Positions 36,919-47,526 of a DNA stretch of 64,000 nt are shown piece after piece. Origin of the DNA: an uncultured Bacteroidia bacterium (GTDB lineage: Bacteria; Bacteroidota; Bacteroidia; Bacteroidales; Prolixibacteraceae); the NCBI GenBank assembly GCA_903907075.1, contig CAIVMQ010000051.1, positions 1 to 64,000 on the forward strand. The letters run 5' to 3'. The notes beneath the pieces are model-generated. The model made no database searches and was not told the DNA's origin. It worked only from the letters and a program-made list of their open reading frames with translations. The position numbers were made by a program, and so were the translations under genes. Position 1 is the stretch's first letter. Every line of letters starts with the position of its first letter.

Positions 36919-36951
36919 AATCTTACGGTAAGATAATTTAGCCATTAAGAT

Positions 36952-37959
36952 TTATGAATTACTATTATTGCTAAGCTGATTCAATTTCCATAGGTTCCGG
37001 TAGTCCATCCGAATCAAGGGTTTCAGGGCCATCTCCCCGACTTTCCCGATCTGCTTGCGTAACTGGGCTAATTCGTTAAGCTTAGCGGTGAGATCTGATT
37101 CGATAATTATCGGGAATTCATTCTCCTTAAGCATGATATTACGTTTTGCTTTGATAGAAAGTTCGAGATAAAGTTCGATGTAACAATACATATCAAGAAT
37201 AGTCTCAGCTTTAAAGTGCTCTTTGAGTGACCTAAGGTATATCCCTGCTTTTGTTGAACCAAAATCACCCTTGCGTAACATATTTAGTATCTCAATCTCG
37301 CTATTAAATTCGATTTCGAGCCATTGCTGGAGTTTCGAATTACTTAGAATAAAAACAAAGGTGAAAATAAAGGGTAGGATAAATAGTATTAATACCGTTT
37401 GCAGGACAGGATTTAAAGGGAAATGATTAAATCCCGAATGGAGTAAAACGGAAAGTAGAATCGCAGGAATTGCTAAAATCAGTTTATTTTCTGAACGGCT
37501 AATTCCACTTACAAAAAAGATGGCGAAAAATGCGGTACACCCTCCATGCATAATTGCCGTGCCAAAACCCCGGATGATCCAAATCAGTATATTATATTCT
37601 GGTGGAGAATTAAGCAGAAAGTAGATATTCTCCAACAGCGAAAACCCAGTGCCAATGGCAAAACCGTAAACCGCTCCATCTACTATGAACCCAATTCTTT
37701 TCCGAAAGATAAGAAATACTATTACACTAGCTTTGAGTGTCTCTTCGATAACAGGGCCAATATAGCGTGAAAGAAAGGTATAATCAACATCAAGCCATTT
37801 GGCAATAAAGGTATTTATATAATAGCCTAACGCGGCACAAGCAATTCCCAGAATCAAACAAAATAGTAAGGTTTTAACCCGAACCAAATTAAAATTATCT
37901 AATAAGAAAAGAAATGCCAAAAAAAGAATTGCCGGAAGAAAGCTTAGTATAAAATTCAT
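36952..37959 (-). CDS. PrsW-family intramembrane protease
   Basis: 335 residues with about seven hydrophobic segments in the first 205. The PrsW motifs are present: E-E-x-x-K in PVIEETLKA, F-x-x-x-E-N in GFSLLENIYF and a His in AIMHGGCTAFF. The last 120 residues are soluble and charged. In Bacillus PrsW cleaves an anti-sigma factor to release a sigma factor. Here the gene sits 365 bp upstream of an anti-sigma/anti-anti-sigma pair on the same strand (those genes come first in transcription order), so a role in the same signalling circuit is possible but not shown. Confidence 0.88.
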   Translation of the reverse strand: MNFILSFLPAILFLAFLFLLDNFNLVRVKTLLFCLILGIACAALGYYINTFIAKWLDVDYTFLSRYIGPVIEETLKASVIVFLIFRKRIGFIVDGAVYGFAIGTGFSLLENIYFLLNSPPEYNILIWIIRGFGTAIMHGGCTAFFAIFFVSGISRSENKLILAIPAILLSVLLHSGFNHFPLNPVLQTVLILFILPFIFTFVFILSNSKLQQWLEIEFNSEIEILNMLRKGDFGSTKAGIYLRSLKEHFKAETILDMYCYIELYLELSIKAKRNIMLKENEFPIIIESDLTAKLNELAQLRKQIGKVGEMALKPLIRMDYRNLWKLNQLSNNSNS

Positions 37960-38324
37960 TAACTATTTATTTCTACTATTTTACAAATATAACTTTGAAA
38001 AGATATAATACATTAGTATTTAAGCCACTGCAAAGCTATAAATGCGCTATATAATCTTAATTATTATAACCTTATACCCATGTGCTATCTACTCAGTTCA
38101 AAATAAATCTCACATCACAATCCCTCCTATACAATAGCAAGGTCGGATGTGAAAGGGAGATTTTGATTTGGAAGAATAGCTACTGCTTTTAAATCCATCT
38201 TTCACCAGGCACTTAGAAGAGGATAACAGAGGTATAAAAAGTGAAACAGCATAGAAATACACACCTATGTTTAACTAGTAATCTGTAAATACCCGAAATT
38301 CCTCCTAAAGGAAATCTTTACCAC
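37960..38324. other. 365-bp spacer
   Basis: Apart from the -7 element near 37984 I see no gene, hairpin or repeat of note. Confidence 0.5.
37984..37991 (-). promoter_or_regulatory. Putative prsW-like promoter -7 element
   Basis: TATATTTG on the minus strand (37991-37984) matches TAnnTTTG exactly, 24 bp before the ATG at 37959. No strong -33 match. Confidence 0.5.
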
Positions 38325-38648
38325 TTAAATAGCCGATTCCTTATCAGGGAACATCTTAAAAATTGAGGAGAAGCCAGAGATGTCGAATATCTCTTTTATT
38401 CCAGCCTGAAGGCCACACAGACAGAAATGTCCATTATTTGCCATCATTTTCTTCTGAACAATCAGAAAAATCCGTAATCCGGTACTGCTGATATAATTAA
38501 GTTCAGAACAGTCTAGGATAATTTTGTTTCCACCCTCTGCCACGACATCCAACATTGACTTTTCAAATTCACCTGCGTTTGTAGAATCGACACGTCCTTC
38601 AACACTAACCAATGTGTAATTCTCAGATTTTGTTACTGTAACATTCAT
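38325..38648 (-). CDS. STAS-domain anti-anti-sigma factor-like protein
   Basis: 107 residues, a stand-alone STAS domain of SpoIIAA/RsbV size. The phosphorylation loop is canonical: IILDCSELNYISSTGLRIF with Ser54/Ser55 before T-G-L-R. The upstream gene encodes an RsbW-like kinase and overlaps it by 4 bp (ATGA), the standard layout of a partner-switching pair. When unphosphorylated such a protein binds the kinase and frees its target. No sigma factor gene lies beside it, so the kinase target may be elsewhere or may not be a sigma factor. Confidence 0.93.
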   Translation of the reverse strand: MNVTVTKSENYTLVSVEGRVDSTNAGEFEKSMLDVVAEGGNKIILDCSELNYISSTGLRIFLIVQKKMMANNGHFCLCGLQAGIKEIFDISGFSSIFKMFPDKESAI

Positions 38649-39061
38649 ACATTTATATTTTTTGTAAGCATTAAATAATTCTTGTTTTCTTTCCGGGAAT
38701 ATACCACCTGATTCATAATTTTTTTAATCAGAAAAATTCCCAATCCTCCTATGGGCCTGTCCTCTACTGAAAGAGTGAGATCTGGATCGGCTTTCTGGGT
38801 TGGATCGTAGGCAATTCCATCATCTATAAGTGAAATAAATAGTTGATCATCACTCTTCTTAAATTCAATTTCGATAATGTGTTCACTTTGATTATCCAAA
38901 CCGTATAAAATAATATTTGTCAAAGCCTCTTCTAGTACCAGATTCAAAGAAAAGATTAGGGGGACTGCAAGATCCCATTCCTCTCCTAATTCATCCAGGT
39001 AATCCACTACCCGGTTCAACTCTTCAATCTGATTTTTAATCAACAATGTTTTGCATTTCAT
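38645..39061 (-). CDS. RsbW-like anti-sigma regulatory kinase (HATPase_c_2)
   Basis: 138 residues. The N-box is present as LVLEEALTNIILYG (Glu44-Glu45 and Asn49), G1 as DDGIAYDP and G2 as GGLGIFLIKKIMNQV. These are the SpoIIAB/RsbW serine-kinase marks. It would phosphorylate STAS partners; the first is encoded directly downstream. The C-terminal tail of the ABC ATPase at 43773-44852 resembles this protein in its 'ILKSR' and terminal strand region. Confidence 0.92.
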   Translation of the reverse strand: MKCKTLLIKNQIEELNRVVDYLDELGEEWDLAVPLIFSLNLVLEEALTNIILYGLDNQSEHIIEIEFKKSDDQLFISLIDDGIAYDPTQKADPDLTLSVEDRPIGGLGIFLIKKIMNQVVYSRKENKNYLMLTKNINV

Positions 39062-39362
39062 CTCAATAGGTTTTCAAAGACATTAACATCGGCAATAAAC
39101 TATATAAATTGGAGTCTTCGAATGTACTTTTATTAGTCTAATTTTCGCTAAATCAGGAACTTTTCATAAAATGCGGTTCCCGAGTTTAGCATCAAAAATT
39201 ATCGCATAAATATAATACAATTTCAATAGCGTACTATTTTTTTTACAATACAATAAAAATATCATTTTAAATCTCCAAGCTTACCCGATTAATCCTAATT
39301 AATTGTAATATAATTACTTGACACAGATAGCAATCCGATATTCTGTATAAAAAATAAACCGT
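39062..39362. other. 301-bp spacer between the second STAS gene and the rsbW-like gene
   Basis: Very AT-rich and without a gene. I see no exact TAnnTTTG element for the rsbW-like gene. Confidence 0.4.
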
Positions 39363-39656
39363 TTAAATTAGCAAGTCACCCAGACTAGTCATTTCGAAGA
39401 CATCCTTAACATTAGGCCCGGCATGCTCGATTTTGAGCGTATACCCCTGCCTTTTGACATCTTTCAGGGCCATTAGAATCATTCGAATTCCTAATGACCC
39501 AAGGAAGCTAACCCCATAAAAATCAAGAACTACGGGTGCTTCGAGGCCATTTAAAAGAGCAAAAAATTTCACGTCATTATTGGAAATATAGTTGCTGTCT
39601 AGCCTCCCGGAAAAAGCTATTTTAACTAGAGATTCATCCGATTGAATAACTTTCAT
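39363..39656 (-). CDS. Second stand-alone STAS-domain protein
   Basis: 97 residues covering one STAS fold. The loop is VVLDFYGVSFLGSLGIRMI, with Ser54 in G-S-L-G-I-R, so the phosphorylatable Ser is kept although the preceding residue is Gly rather than Ser. It lies 301 bp upstream of the rsbW-like gene on the same strand and is divergent from the importer gene at 40072 (415 bp between starts). It is a candidate second substrate of the same kinase. Confidence 0.9.
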   Translation of the reverse strand: MKVIQSDESLVKIAFSGRLDSNYISNNDVKFFALLNGLEAPVVLDFYGVSFLGSLGIRMILMALKDVKRQGYTLKIEHAGPNVKDVFEMTSLGDLLI

Positions 39657-40071
39657 AATTAATTTTTAAATTTTATTTAATTGACCTCTATGATATTCTT
39701 TAAGATTTATCTGTTGGTATTGTTTAATTGACATTCAAGATTTTTCGTGTTTTATATCACGGGATAAATATAATTTAAATATTAAATAAGATTATCTGTT
39801 CCACAAAAGTTTAACCAAAATGTAATTAAATTATAAAATATCGCGAAGAATATTCGATTTTTAATATCTTTTAAAAATGTTCATAATGTGCGATAAAATG
39901 CAAAATTAAATTACTTTTGGCTGCTAAGGTATTACAATCTCAATTTTGATTTACTGATTAAATTAGTTGAGAAATAGCCCCTGCTAATCATTAACAAACC
40001 GAGAAAATAAATAGAACTATCCATCAACTAGTGGATTCAGTTCAGCTTATAAAATTTAAAATTAGGATCAA
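39657..40071. other. Divergent regulatory region between STAS gene and importer gene
   Basis: No gene. It must carry the start signals of the minus-strand STAS gene and the plus-strand importer. TACTTTTG at 39912-39919 fits TAnnTTTG on the plus strand and would give a leader of about 145 nt. Confidence 0.5.
39912..39919 (+). promoter_or_regulatory. Candidate -7 element for the importer operon
   Basis: TACTTTTG matches TAnnTTTG; the -33 region is not clear. Confidence 0.35.
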
Positions 40072-43000
40072 ATGAAGAATCGTATATTACTACTTCTAAT
40101 TTTTGTTGTACTCTTAGTGATGGGATGCCACAAAGAAAAGGAAACCCAGATTACCAGTTTAAAAATGCTTGAAGGGGGAAAAGCTTTTGCTGTTCCCACA
40201 GGCACTATTGCTGATCAGTTAGTTCTCAAAAGATTTCCTGATGCCCGGATTAAGTATTATAACAGTGTGCTTGACTGTGTAATCGCTGTGCGCGACAAGA
40301 AAGCAGATGTGGCCTGTTACGACCTCCCTATCCTGAAAAATATTGCAGGAAAAAATGACGGAGTTACCGTGTTATCTGAACTTCTTGTTGGTGACCAGTA
40401 TGGGTTTGCTGTTCAGTTAGGCAACAAGGAGCTCAAGATCGCAATGGACACGGTTCTGGCAACACTGAAAGCTGATGGCACCTACAACGACATGATGAAA
40501 AGGTGGTTTCCTCAAAAGGGGAATCCTTCTCCAATGCCGGAACTTAAACTCAATGGAGATAAAGGAATCTTAAGGTTTGGAACGGCGGCAGTTACCGAAC
40601 CGATGTCGTTTTATGATTCAAATCGTAAACTTGCAGGATTCGACATTGAGTATGCCACAAGGATTGCCCTCTATTTAGGCAAGAAGATTGAGTTTGTAGA
40701 TATGGAATTTGGTGCAATGCTTCCTGCCCTGATCTCCGGAAAAATCGATATGATCGGTGCCGGCATTTCAATTACTGAAGAACGGTCGAAAAAAGTTCAG
40801 TTTTCAACAAGTTATTACCCAAGCGGTATTGCAGCCTTAGTAAGAAGTATACCTGTTCAAGCAGACGAGAAATCGGAAGGAATATTAAAAACAATCGACG
40901 ATATTGCAGATAAACGCATTGGTGTATTACTTGGCTCGATCCATGATACCTATGCGACTAAACGTTTTCCGAATGCCAAAATTTTACAGTATCAAACTTT
41001 TGCCGACCTGGTTGTTGCCGTAAATACGGATAAAATAGATGCGGCCTTTTTTGCTCATGTTTATCTTCCTGAAGTAATGGCTTCCAATCCCGATGTGGGT
41101 GTTTTGGTAGATAGTTTATGGTCCGTTGGAATTGGGGCAGGCTTTAACAAAGAAGATACCAAACTAAGGGATCAATACAATACTTTTCTCTCCGAGATTA
41201 AATCAAACGGTATCTATAAAGATATGGTGACCCGGTGGATGGACGACCGGGTCAATATAATGCCTGACATTAAAGGGAGTAATGTCAATGGTGAACTCAA
41301 AGTAGGTACCGTAAGTGATATGGGAGTCCCCTTTGCCTTTATAAAAGATGGCAAATTAATGGGGTTCGATGTTGAACTTTCAAGTCGTTTTGCAGCTTAT
41401 CTGGGGAAGTCAAAAGTCTCAGTAGACATGCAATTTGGAAGTTTACTGGCCGCTGTTGCAACCAGAAAAATAGACCTTATTAATAGCTCTTTGGCGATAA
41501 CTGATGAACGGAAAAAAAAGATTGACTATTCCGAGCCCTACTACTTTTCAAATGTATGCATTATCGCAAATAAGAAAAACCTTGCAAAGGAATCTTCCAG
41601 TAAAATGAAACGTGTTGAAGATATTGCAGAGAAGAAAATTGGCGTTTTGCTTGGTTCTGTCCATGATTCATATGCGACTAAAAACTTCACGAACGCAAAA
41701 ATATCTCATTATCAGAATGTTCCCGATATGCTGATGGCTTTGAATTTAGAGAAGGTTGATGCTGCCTTTTATGATCATATTGCATTAAAAGAGGTATTGG
41801 CAGCGAATCAGGATCTGGGAGTTCTCGCCAAGGATGTCTTTTCGGTCGATATTGGAGCAGGTTTCAACAAGGAAAGTACAACGTTGAAAGCTGATTTCAA
41901 TATTTTTCTCAAGGAGATAAAATCGAACGGAACATACAGTGATATGATTAGCCGTTGGATGGATAAAGGGGCGACAGATATGCCTGAGATTAAGAATACC
42001 AAATCAAATGGAATCCTCAAGGTTGGTATTGTCAGTGACCTTGGAATGCCTTTTACAATCATTAAAAAAGGTACGCAAGTTGGATTTGACATTGAGCTAT
42101 CCTCGCGTTTTGCTGCTTTCCTGGGAAAAGAGTTTGTACCTGTGGATATTCAATTTGGAAGCATGCTTGCCGCCCTTTCGACTAAAAAGATTGACCTCAC
42201 CACCTGCTCCTTGATGATTACCGAGGAGAGAAAGAAGCAGATTGATTTCTCGGATCCTTACTTTGAATCGGGAATAAGTGTTATAGCCAAGAAAAAAAAT
42301 ATAGCTCAGCAACCGGCAGGGAAGATGAAGAGTGCGGACGATCTTGCAGAGAAGAGAATTGGCATTTTTGCCGGAACGGTTCATGACGCCTTTGTAGCAA
42401 ATAAATATCCAAAGGCTACTGTTTTTCAGTATAACAGCTCTTCAGATATGGTTTTATCACTCAAGACTGATAAAATCGATGCGGCAATGTTTGATGTTAT
42501 TACTGCACGGATATTAATGAAAGGGAATCCGGAGATTGATATATTAACGGACAAGATTTTTGATATGCCATTGGGAATTGGGTTTAATAAAAACAATCCC
42601 AACTTAAGAAATGAGTTCAACACCTTTCTTAAAAAAATCAGGGCAAATGGAGTCTATGACGAAATGTTTAAGCGTTGGTTTGTTGATGATGTCGAGAAAG
42701 CGGTTATCGCCCCTTTTACAAACCCCAATTCGTCAAAGAAATTGCATGTCTCAGTAGCAGTTGAAGATCTACCCTATGTATCAATTATGAATAACGAATA
42801 TGTAGGATTCGATATTGAGATGATCAAAAGATTTGCCGAGAGTCAAAACTATCATCTTGAAATAACCACGATGGCATTTCCTGCTCTTGTAGCTGCTTTG
42901 GCAGCCGGCAAAGCAGACATGATTGCTGACGGAATAGCCATCAGCGCAGAACGATCTAAACAAATTGATTTCTCAGACAGCTATGGTTATTTTAAAACAG

Positions 43001-43776
43001 CAGTAGTTGTAGCCAAGAAAAATTTAACGGATAGTAAACAGGAAACAGTCCAACCTGCGAAAGTTTCATTCTTCAAGTCTGTTTCAAACAGTTTTTATAA
43101 TAATATCATCTTAGAGGATAGGTATCTTATGATCATCGACGGACTGGAAGTTACGATTCTTATCGCAATTCTCTCAGCTCTATTCGGAACACTGATCGGT
43201 GCACTGATCTGCTTTATGCGTATGTCGCAAAGAAGAATCCTTTCAGTAACCGCCCGAATTTACATCTCTCTAATCAGGGGAACTCCGGTACTGGTGTTGC
43301 TTATGATAATCTTCTATATCATTTTCGCTTCGGTAAATATCAGCCCTACACTGGTTGCAGTCGTTGCTTTTGGATTAAACTTCGGTGCCTATGTTTCTGA
43401 GATGTTCCGGTCATCGATTCAAAGTGTTGACAAGGGTCAGTATGAAGCAGGTATTGCATCTGGTTTTTCTGAGATACAAACATTCACGTATATTATTATG
43501 CCACAGGCTGTAAGGCAGGTCCTTCCGGTATTCAAGGGGGAATTTATATCCTTATTAAAAATGACATCGGTGGTTGGTTACATAGCGGTTCAGGATTTAA
43601 CAAAGGCCAGCGATATAATCAGAAGTCGCACCTTTGATGCATTTTTCCCACTGATCATGGCCGCGGTACTTTATATTATTACTGCAGGATTGTTAACCTT
43701 AGGTCTAAGCTATTTAGAAACTAAAGTTGATCCAAAAAGAAAACGGACAATTAAAAAATCGGAGATAAAGTTATGA
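40072..43776 (+). CDS. Amino-acid-type ABC importer: tandem, staggered substrate-binding domains fused to the permease
   Basis: 1234 residues. A lipoprotein signal (LLVMGC, Cys19) starts the chain. Residues 24-165 equal only the second half of a SBP_bac_3 domain. Three whole SBP_bac_3 domains follow at about 166-407, 408-647 and 648-890 (unit about 720 bp; each has G-F-D-(I/V)-E and I-(T/S)-x-E-R-x-K). Residues 891-995 equal only the first half. From about 1000 there is a HisM/GlnP-type permease with the EAA-like loop ([28 protein letters not shown]). The two terminal halves add up to one more domain, as if the frame of the tandem had been rotated. The ATPase gene overlaps by 4 bp. SBPs would be tethered in the periplasm next to the pore. 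Substrate is probably a polar amino acid. Confidence 0.92.
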   Translation: MKNRILLLLIFVVLLVMGCHKEKETQITSLKMLEGGKAFAVPTGTIADQLVLKRFPDARIKYYNSVLDCVIAVRDKKADVACYDLPILKNIAGKNDGVTVLSELLVGDQYGFAVQLGNKELKIAMDTVLATLKADGTYNDMMKRWFPQKGNPSPMPELKLNGDKGILRFGTAAVTEPMSFYDSNRKLAGFDIEYATRIALYLGKKIEFVDMEFGAMLPALISGKIDMIGAGISITEERSKKVQFSTSYYPSGIAALVRSIPVQADEKSEGILKTIDDIADKRIGVLLGSIHDTYATKRFPNAKILQYQTFADLVVAVNTDKIDAAFFAHVYLPEVMASNPDVGVLVDSLWSVGIGAGFNKEDTKLRDQYNTFLSEIKSNGIYKDMVTRWMDDRVNIMPDIKGSNVNGELKVGTVSDMGVPFAFIKDGKLMGFDVELSSRFAAYLGKSKVSVDMQFGSLLAAVATRKIDLINSSLAITDERKKKIDYSEPYYFSNVCIIANKKNLAKESSSKMKRVEDIAEKKIGVLLGSVHDSYATKNFTNAKISHYQNVPDMLMALNLEKVDAAFYDHIALKEVLAANQDLGVLAKDVFSVDIGAGFNKESTTLKADFNIFLKEIKSNGTYSDMISRWMDKGATDMPEIKNTKSNGILKVGIVSDLGMPFTIIKKGTQVGFDIELSSRFAAFLGKEFVPVDIQFGSMLAALSTKKIDLTTCSLMITEERKKQIDFSDPYFESGISVIAKKKNIAQQPAGKMKSADDLAEKRIGIFAGTVHDAFVANKYPKATVFQYNSSSDMVLSLKTDKIDAAMFDVITARILMKGNPEIDILTDKIFDMPLGIGFNKNNPNLRNEFNTFLKKIRANGVYDEMFKRWFVDDVEKAVIAPFTNPNSSKKLHVSVAVEDLPYVSIMNNEYVGFDIEMIKRFAESQNYHLEITTMAFPALVAALAAGKADMIADGIAISAERSKQIDFSDSYGYFKTAVVVAKKNLTDSKQETVQPAKVSFFKSVSNSFYNNIILEDRYLMIIDGLEVTILIAILSALFGTLIGALICFMRMSQRRILSVTARIYISLIRGTPVLVLLMIIFYIIFASVNISPTLVAVVAFGLNFGAYVSEMFRSSIQSVDKGQYEAGIASGFSEIQTFTYIIMPQAVRQVLPVFKGEFISLLKMTSVVGYIAVQDLTKASDIIRSRTFDAFFPLIMAAVLYIITAGLLTLGLSYLETKVDPKRKRTIKKSEIKL

Positions 43777-44852
43777 TTAGAGTAGAAGGTCTTTCGAAGC
43801 ATTATGGAGAACTTATTGTTCTAAAAGATATTAATACCGTTATTAATAAAGGGGAGATTATTTCAATAATTGGTCCATCAGGAACGGGTAAAAGCACATT
43901 TTTACGTTGCCTAAATCTTTTAGAGACTCCGAGCGGAGGTGAAATTTTCATCGATGAAATCCCTCTTTTTGATAAAAATACTAACGTGCCAAAGGTTCGG
44001 CAAAAGATGGGAATGGTTTTTCAATCTTTCAACCTCTACGCCCACCTTTCGGTACTGGAAAATTTAACTATCGGCCCTATAAAACTGCTTGGCAAGAACA
44101 GGGAGGAAGCCAATAAAAAAGCGATTGAGCTGCTTAGTCTGGTAGGACTTGCAGAAAAGGTAAATAGCTTCCCGGATGAGCTATCGGGAGGCCAGAAACA
44201 GCGCGTTGCCATCGCACGATGCATGGCGATGGAGCCTGAAATTCTTCTTTTTGATGAGCCAACATCAGCCCTTGACCCAACGATGGTCAGCGAAGTACTG
44301 GCTGTTATCCGCCGACTTGCAAGAGAAGGGATAACGATGGTCATCGTGACTCATGAGATGGAATTTGCCGCGAATATCTCGAGCCGTGTCTTCTACATGG
44401 ACGAAGGGCTGATCTATGAAGACGGCACCCCGGAACAGATTTTTGAAAATCCACAAAAGGAGAAAACCAAAACCTTTATCCATCGTATCCGAAGCTTGGT
44501 ACAGCATATTTCGAGCAAGGAATACGATTTATATGCTATTCAAGGGGACATGGAGCAATTTTGCGAAAAGCATATGCTATCTAAAAAGGTGAATGACAAT
44601 ATCATGCTGATTATTGAGGAAGTACTAACGCTGCAGACCGATTTTTCGGATATCGATCTGAGTCTTTCGTATCATGAAAAAGATGGCAGTATCGAATTTT
44701 TATGTGAGAGCACCGGCATCGAGTCAAATTTATTGGACGAGACTATCTGGGAAGATAACATCGGCATTCTGATTCTTAAAAGCCGTTGTAAGAGTATTGA
44801 ATATCGGTATATAAATGGGCGAAATAGTATTGACCTGACGGTAAAAGTTTAA
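43773..44852 (+). CDS. GlnQ-type ABC ATPase with a C-terminal RsbW-like tail
   Basis: 359 residues. The ATPase (1-243) is complete: Walker A GPSGTGKS (34-41), Q-loop MVFQSFNLY, signature LSGGQ (137-141), Walker [13 protein letters not shown] (Asp161-Glu162) and H-loop IVTHEMEF. GlnQ proteins normally stop near 240. The extra 115 residues (247-359) read like a small HATPase_c_2 domain: '[18 protein letters not shown]' resembles the RsbW N-box helix without its Asn, '[11 protein letters not shown]' sits where the G1 strand should be, and '[18 protein letters not shown]' mimics the last helix and strand. The nucleotide-binding residues are not kept, so the tail probably binds a partner rather than ATP. 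It serves the fused SBP-permease encoded upstream (4-bp overlap). Confidence 0.88.
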   Translation: MIRVEGLSKHYGELIVLKDINTVINKGEIISIIGPSGTGKSTFLRCLNLLETPSGGEIFIDEIPLFDKNTNVPKVRQKMGMVFQSFNLYAHLSVLENLTIGPIKLLGKNREEANKKAIELLSLVGLAEKVNSFPDELSGGQKQRVAIARCMAMEPEILLFDEPTSALDPTMVSEVLAVIRRLAREGITMVIVTHEMEFAANISSRVFYMDEGLIYEDGTPEQIFENPQKEKTKTFIHRIRSLVQHISSKEYDLYAIQGDMEQFCEKHMLSKKVNDNIMLIIEEVLTLQTDFSDIDLSLSYHEKDGSIEFLCESTGIESNLLDETIWEDNIGILILKSRCKSIEYRYINGRNSIDLTVKV

Positions 44853-45199
44853 TCCATTTCAAGACACCAGGTTAATGCGGTCTTAACTATAATCGGATTA
44901 AAAATAATGATTTGTAAAAGGGTTTGTACCATAATGGACAAACCCTTTTACAATTTCTTATTCTCTGTTTTTTGAGCCTTTCAGCCTAATCCAAACCGCG
45001 AAAAATTGGTAGACAGAACCTGAACTAACCACCTATTTTATTTTTCCAACTCGGGCCCAACAGTCTTGGCCCAACTATTTAATAACCAAATAGTACGTTG
45101 ATAATTACCTGCCATATCCCGTGAAAAATTAACTTATTTTAGCCCCTTATAAACTTGTAGTTATTAAAGCTATTCAAATAGCTTATTCAAAAGCTCATG
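44853..45199. other. Convergent spacer between importer ATPase and STAS-kinase genes
   Basis: Holds the bidirectional terminator at 44912-44953. The remaining 250 bp show no gene. Confidence 0.5.
44912..44953. terminator. Bidirectional terminator
   Basis: ttgtaaaagggtttgt (44912-44927) is followed by a 10-base loop and its exact reverse complement (44938-44953). T-rich tails follow on both strands, and the genes on either side converge on it. Confidence 0.85.
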
Positions 45200-47449
45200 C
45201 TAACAATCATGAGGATTAATCACATTTTGACATAAGAGTCCGGAAACAACCATTGAAAGGCGCTTATGTTCGATAGAAGCAGAGGAATAACATACTATTG
45301 GTAAGATCCATTCAAGCAAAGCGATACAATAAGGGATCGCATCAAGGTTATTGTTGACCGATTTAAAGGCATATTCCCTCATCTTGATCGTTAAGGCTAC
45401 ATGTTTATTTACCCGATCGCTATGCTCACCTGTGTAATTAAATACCGGAGACTCATCGAGCCGAACAGTATTATAAAAAGAACAGATGAATTTCAGATAC
45501 TCCTCCATATCCTTCTGGTTGTTGATTGGGGCATTATCAACCATAAATATGGCCTCCAGCCTGGCAAAGTCAGAGATTACCGATCGGGGCTTTGTTTCTG
45601 AAAAATCAATTAGATAGACATTCATATCCTCGTCAAGAAGGATATTCTGCATATTCAAATCACCGTGACAGATTGAAGTATACCAGGAAATTGCTGTTTC
45701 ACGTCGTCGGGAAAACTCATATTTCAGAAACCAATAAGGATTCGGAAGTCGCTGATCCGTCTCTTTAACAGTGATAAACGGTTCATCAGCTGAGATTAAC
45801 AGCTGTTCGAAAGCGGTTTCACAAAGTTGCGGAAAGAATGTAGACCTGGGATCATGCTCACGATATGGATAAATTATTTCGCGAATAGGCTGTCCATACC
45901 AGGGTTGGAGGATTTGCAGGAATATTTTGTCAAACAAAGGCTCCAGTTGTTCCGTTGGCCAGTGATGGAAATAATGGGTTAGCCATTTTAACTGTGTCTG
46001 TTCCCCGCCAATCCCTACGAAGTTATACCTTAGCGCTCCCATATTCCCAACGAATTCAGTTCCAAGAACCATGGCGCTGTTATTTAAAATATATGGGTTG
46101 GCATACCGTTTACAGCGATCCGACTCCCTTGAAATCATAGCGCGATCTGCAATCTTAAGTACTGTAGGCCTCAGTTTACGCCCTTTATGGTCGTAAGATG
46201 TTACCTGGAAGGTTTGAGCAGAGTAACCACCATGAATCTGTTTTATAACCACCCGCCCGGAATCGGTGTAGAGCCTGTGTGTCAGAAAACCTTGATGGGG
46301 TTGAAGCACAAGATCATCATCGGTTTCAATTATTAGCCGTTTGGACGATGCATCGTTAATCCCATCGGAAAGAAATATCCAGGTTACAGGATTAACGAGT
46401 TGCTCCTCTTGCTTGATGGCCTCCACCTCAACGAGATTCTCTATGTTTAAAATTTTTTTGAGAAATTCTGATAAATTCCCATCGAGGGGAGCATCAGGAA
46501 TATCACTGAGGATAAATTTTGCTCCCCACAGCCTGATCCCATTTTTACCGGTCAGAATTAAACCTTGAAATTCTGGAAATTCCCCTGGTCTCAGTATATC
46601 GCTCAATTCCGAATCAACCAACGCGCACAACAAGACAAATGGATTCTGAGGATCAAAATTTGCAACCACAAGCGCCATCGGATTGATCTCATCCGATTTA
46701 AACTGCATCTTAAGCGGGTAAATTGCGTCAACGAGGTGCTCTAAAGAAATAGGTTTAGACTCAGATAGCCTTACAAGCCCCATCGGTTGGTCTCCAAAGG
46801 TGAGTGCCTTGGAGACGAATATTCCGGCACTTGCAGGGTCATGAGGTATGCTAAAATCGGATGGATAGCGTGGATCAGCAGGGATGAAACCGGAACAACG
46901 ACCATTTGAGATAAAAACGCCCCGGATCAGGCTCTGATCTTCCGGTGATTCAGCGGGAGAACCGATACCCACCGAAAAAGAAAGTTCATTATACCCGGCG
47001 ATTCCGTCTCGATCCCAGATTCGTGCAGCCTCTCCTTTAGTTTCAACAGGGGTAAATTCAAACGAGAACTGTCCATCCTTCCATCGATGTGATCCAATTG
47101 ATAAAAGCCGGATTCGCTCAATTTCTGAGATTGCCTCTTCGGGGCTTTGAAACGTGCGAAAAATTCCAAGCATACCTGCCATTTCAAGGACCTGGAATAC
47201 TTCGGGTAATATTCCACAAAAGAACAACCCTCCTGCGCCAGCACCAAGTTTTTTCGCCGAAATCAGAAGAATACGTATGCCTGCGCTGGATAAAAAGGTG
47301 CATTGGGACAGATCCATGATCAGATAACTTTCCCGCTCAATAAGTGGTCGGAGACATTGATCCAGGTCTGAACTGGTTATGGTATCAATCCTCCCCTTGG
47401 GAATTACAACAGGAACAAGATGTTCTGTTTGAATGTCAATCTGAATCAT
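45200..47449 (-). CDS. STAS domain - unknown domain - aminoglycoside-phosphotransferase-like kinase fusion
   Basis: 749 residues. STAS at 1-110 with a canonical loop, LIMDLSQCTFLSSAGIRIL (Ser54/Ser55). Residues 115-345 form a domain I cannot name, with FSVGIGS and an ISLEHLV stretch; the 408-residue protein at 50466-51692 seems to share it. Residues 350-749 look like an APH/choline-kinase fold: Brenner motif HGDLNMQN (His595, Asp597, Asn602) and metal site LIDFSE (Asp615). The N-lobe is preceded by 'ILKIADRAMISRESDRCKRY', where a Lys could be the ATP-binding residue. It could phosphorylate a protein or small molecule. Last gene of the minus-strand ABC operon, 77 bp after the binding-protein gene. 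Confidence 0.85.
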   Translation of the reverse strand: MIQIDIQTEHLVPVVIPKGRIDTITSSDLDQCLRPLIERESYLIMDLSQCTFLSSAGIRILLISAKKLGAGAGGLFFCGILPEVFQVLEMAGMLGIFRTFQSPEEAISEIERIRLLSIGSHRWKDGQFSFEFTPVETKGEAARIWDRDGIAGYNELSFSVGIGSPAESPEDQSLIRGVFISNGRCSGFIPADPRYPSDFSIPHDPASAGIFVSKALTFGDQPMGLVRLSESKPISLEHLVDAIYPLKMQFKSDEINPMALVVANFDPQNPFVLLCALVDSELSDILRPGEFPEFQGLILTGKNGIRLWGAKFILSDIPDAPLDGNLSEFLKKILNIENLVEVEAIKQEEQLVNPVTWIFLSDGINDASSKRLIIETDDDLVLQPHQGFLTHRLYTDSGRVVIKQIHGGYSAQTFQVTSYDHKGRKLRPTVLKIADRAMISRESDRCKRYANPYILNNSAMVLGTEFVGNMGALRYNFVGIGGEQTQLKWLTHYFHHWPTEQLEPLFDKIFLQILQPWYGQPIREIIYPYREHDPRSTFFPQLCETAFEQLLISADEPFITVKETDQRLPNPYWFLKYEFSRRRETAISWYTSICHGDLNMQNILLDEDMNVYLIDFSETKPRSVISDFARLEAIFMVDNAPINNQKDMEEYLKFICSFYNTVRLDESPVFNYTGEHSDRVNKHVALTIKMREYAFKSVNNNLDAIPYCIALLEWILPIVCYSSASIEHKRLSMVVSGLLCQNVINPHDC

Positions 47450-47526
47450 CTCGAAGCAGTTTAATACGATAAAATAATCTTTTCTACAGTTAGCATCTGG
47501 ATAGTGCGGAATTCAATCAGTTCCTA

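Larger units (their letters stand above)
36474..36951. other. Spacer between PrsW-like and nSTAND genes
   Basis: It holds the gene fragment at 36551-36703 and the 19-bp hairpin at 36871-36918. About 170 bp between these two show nothing I can name. Confidence 0.5.
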
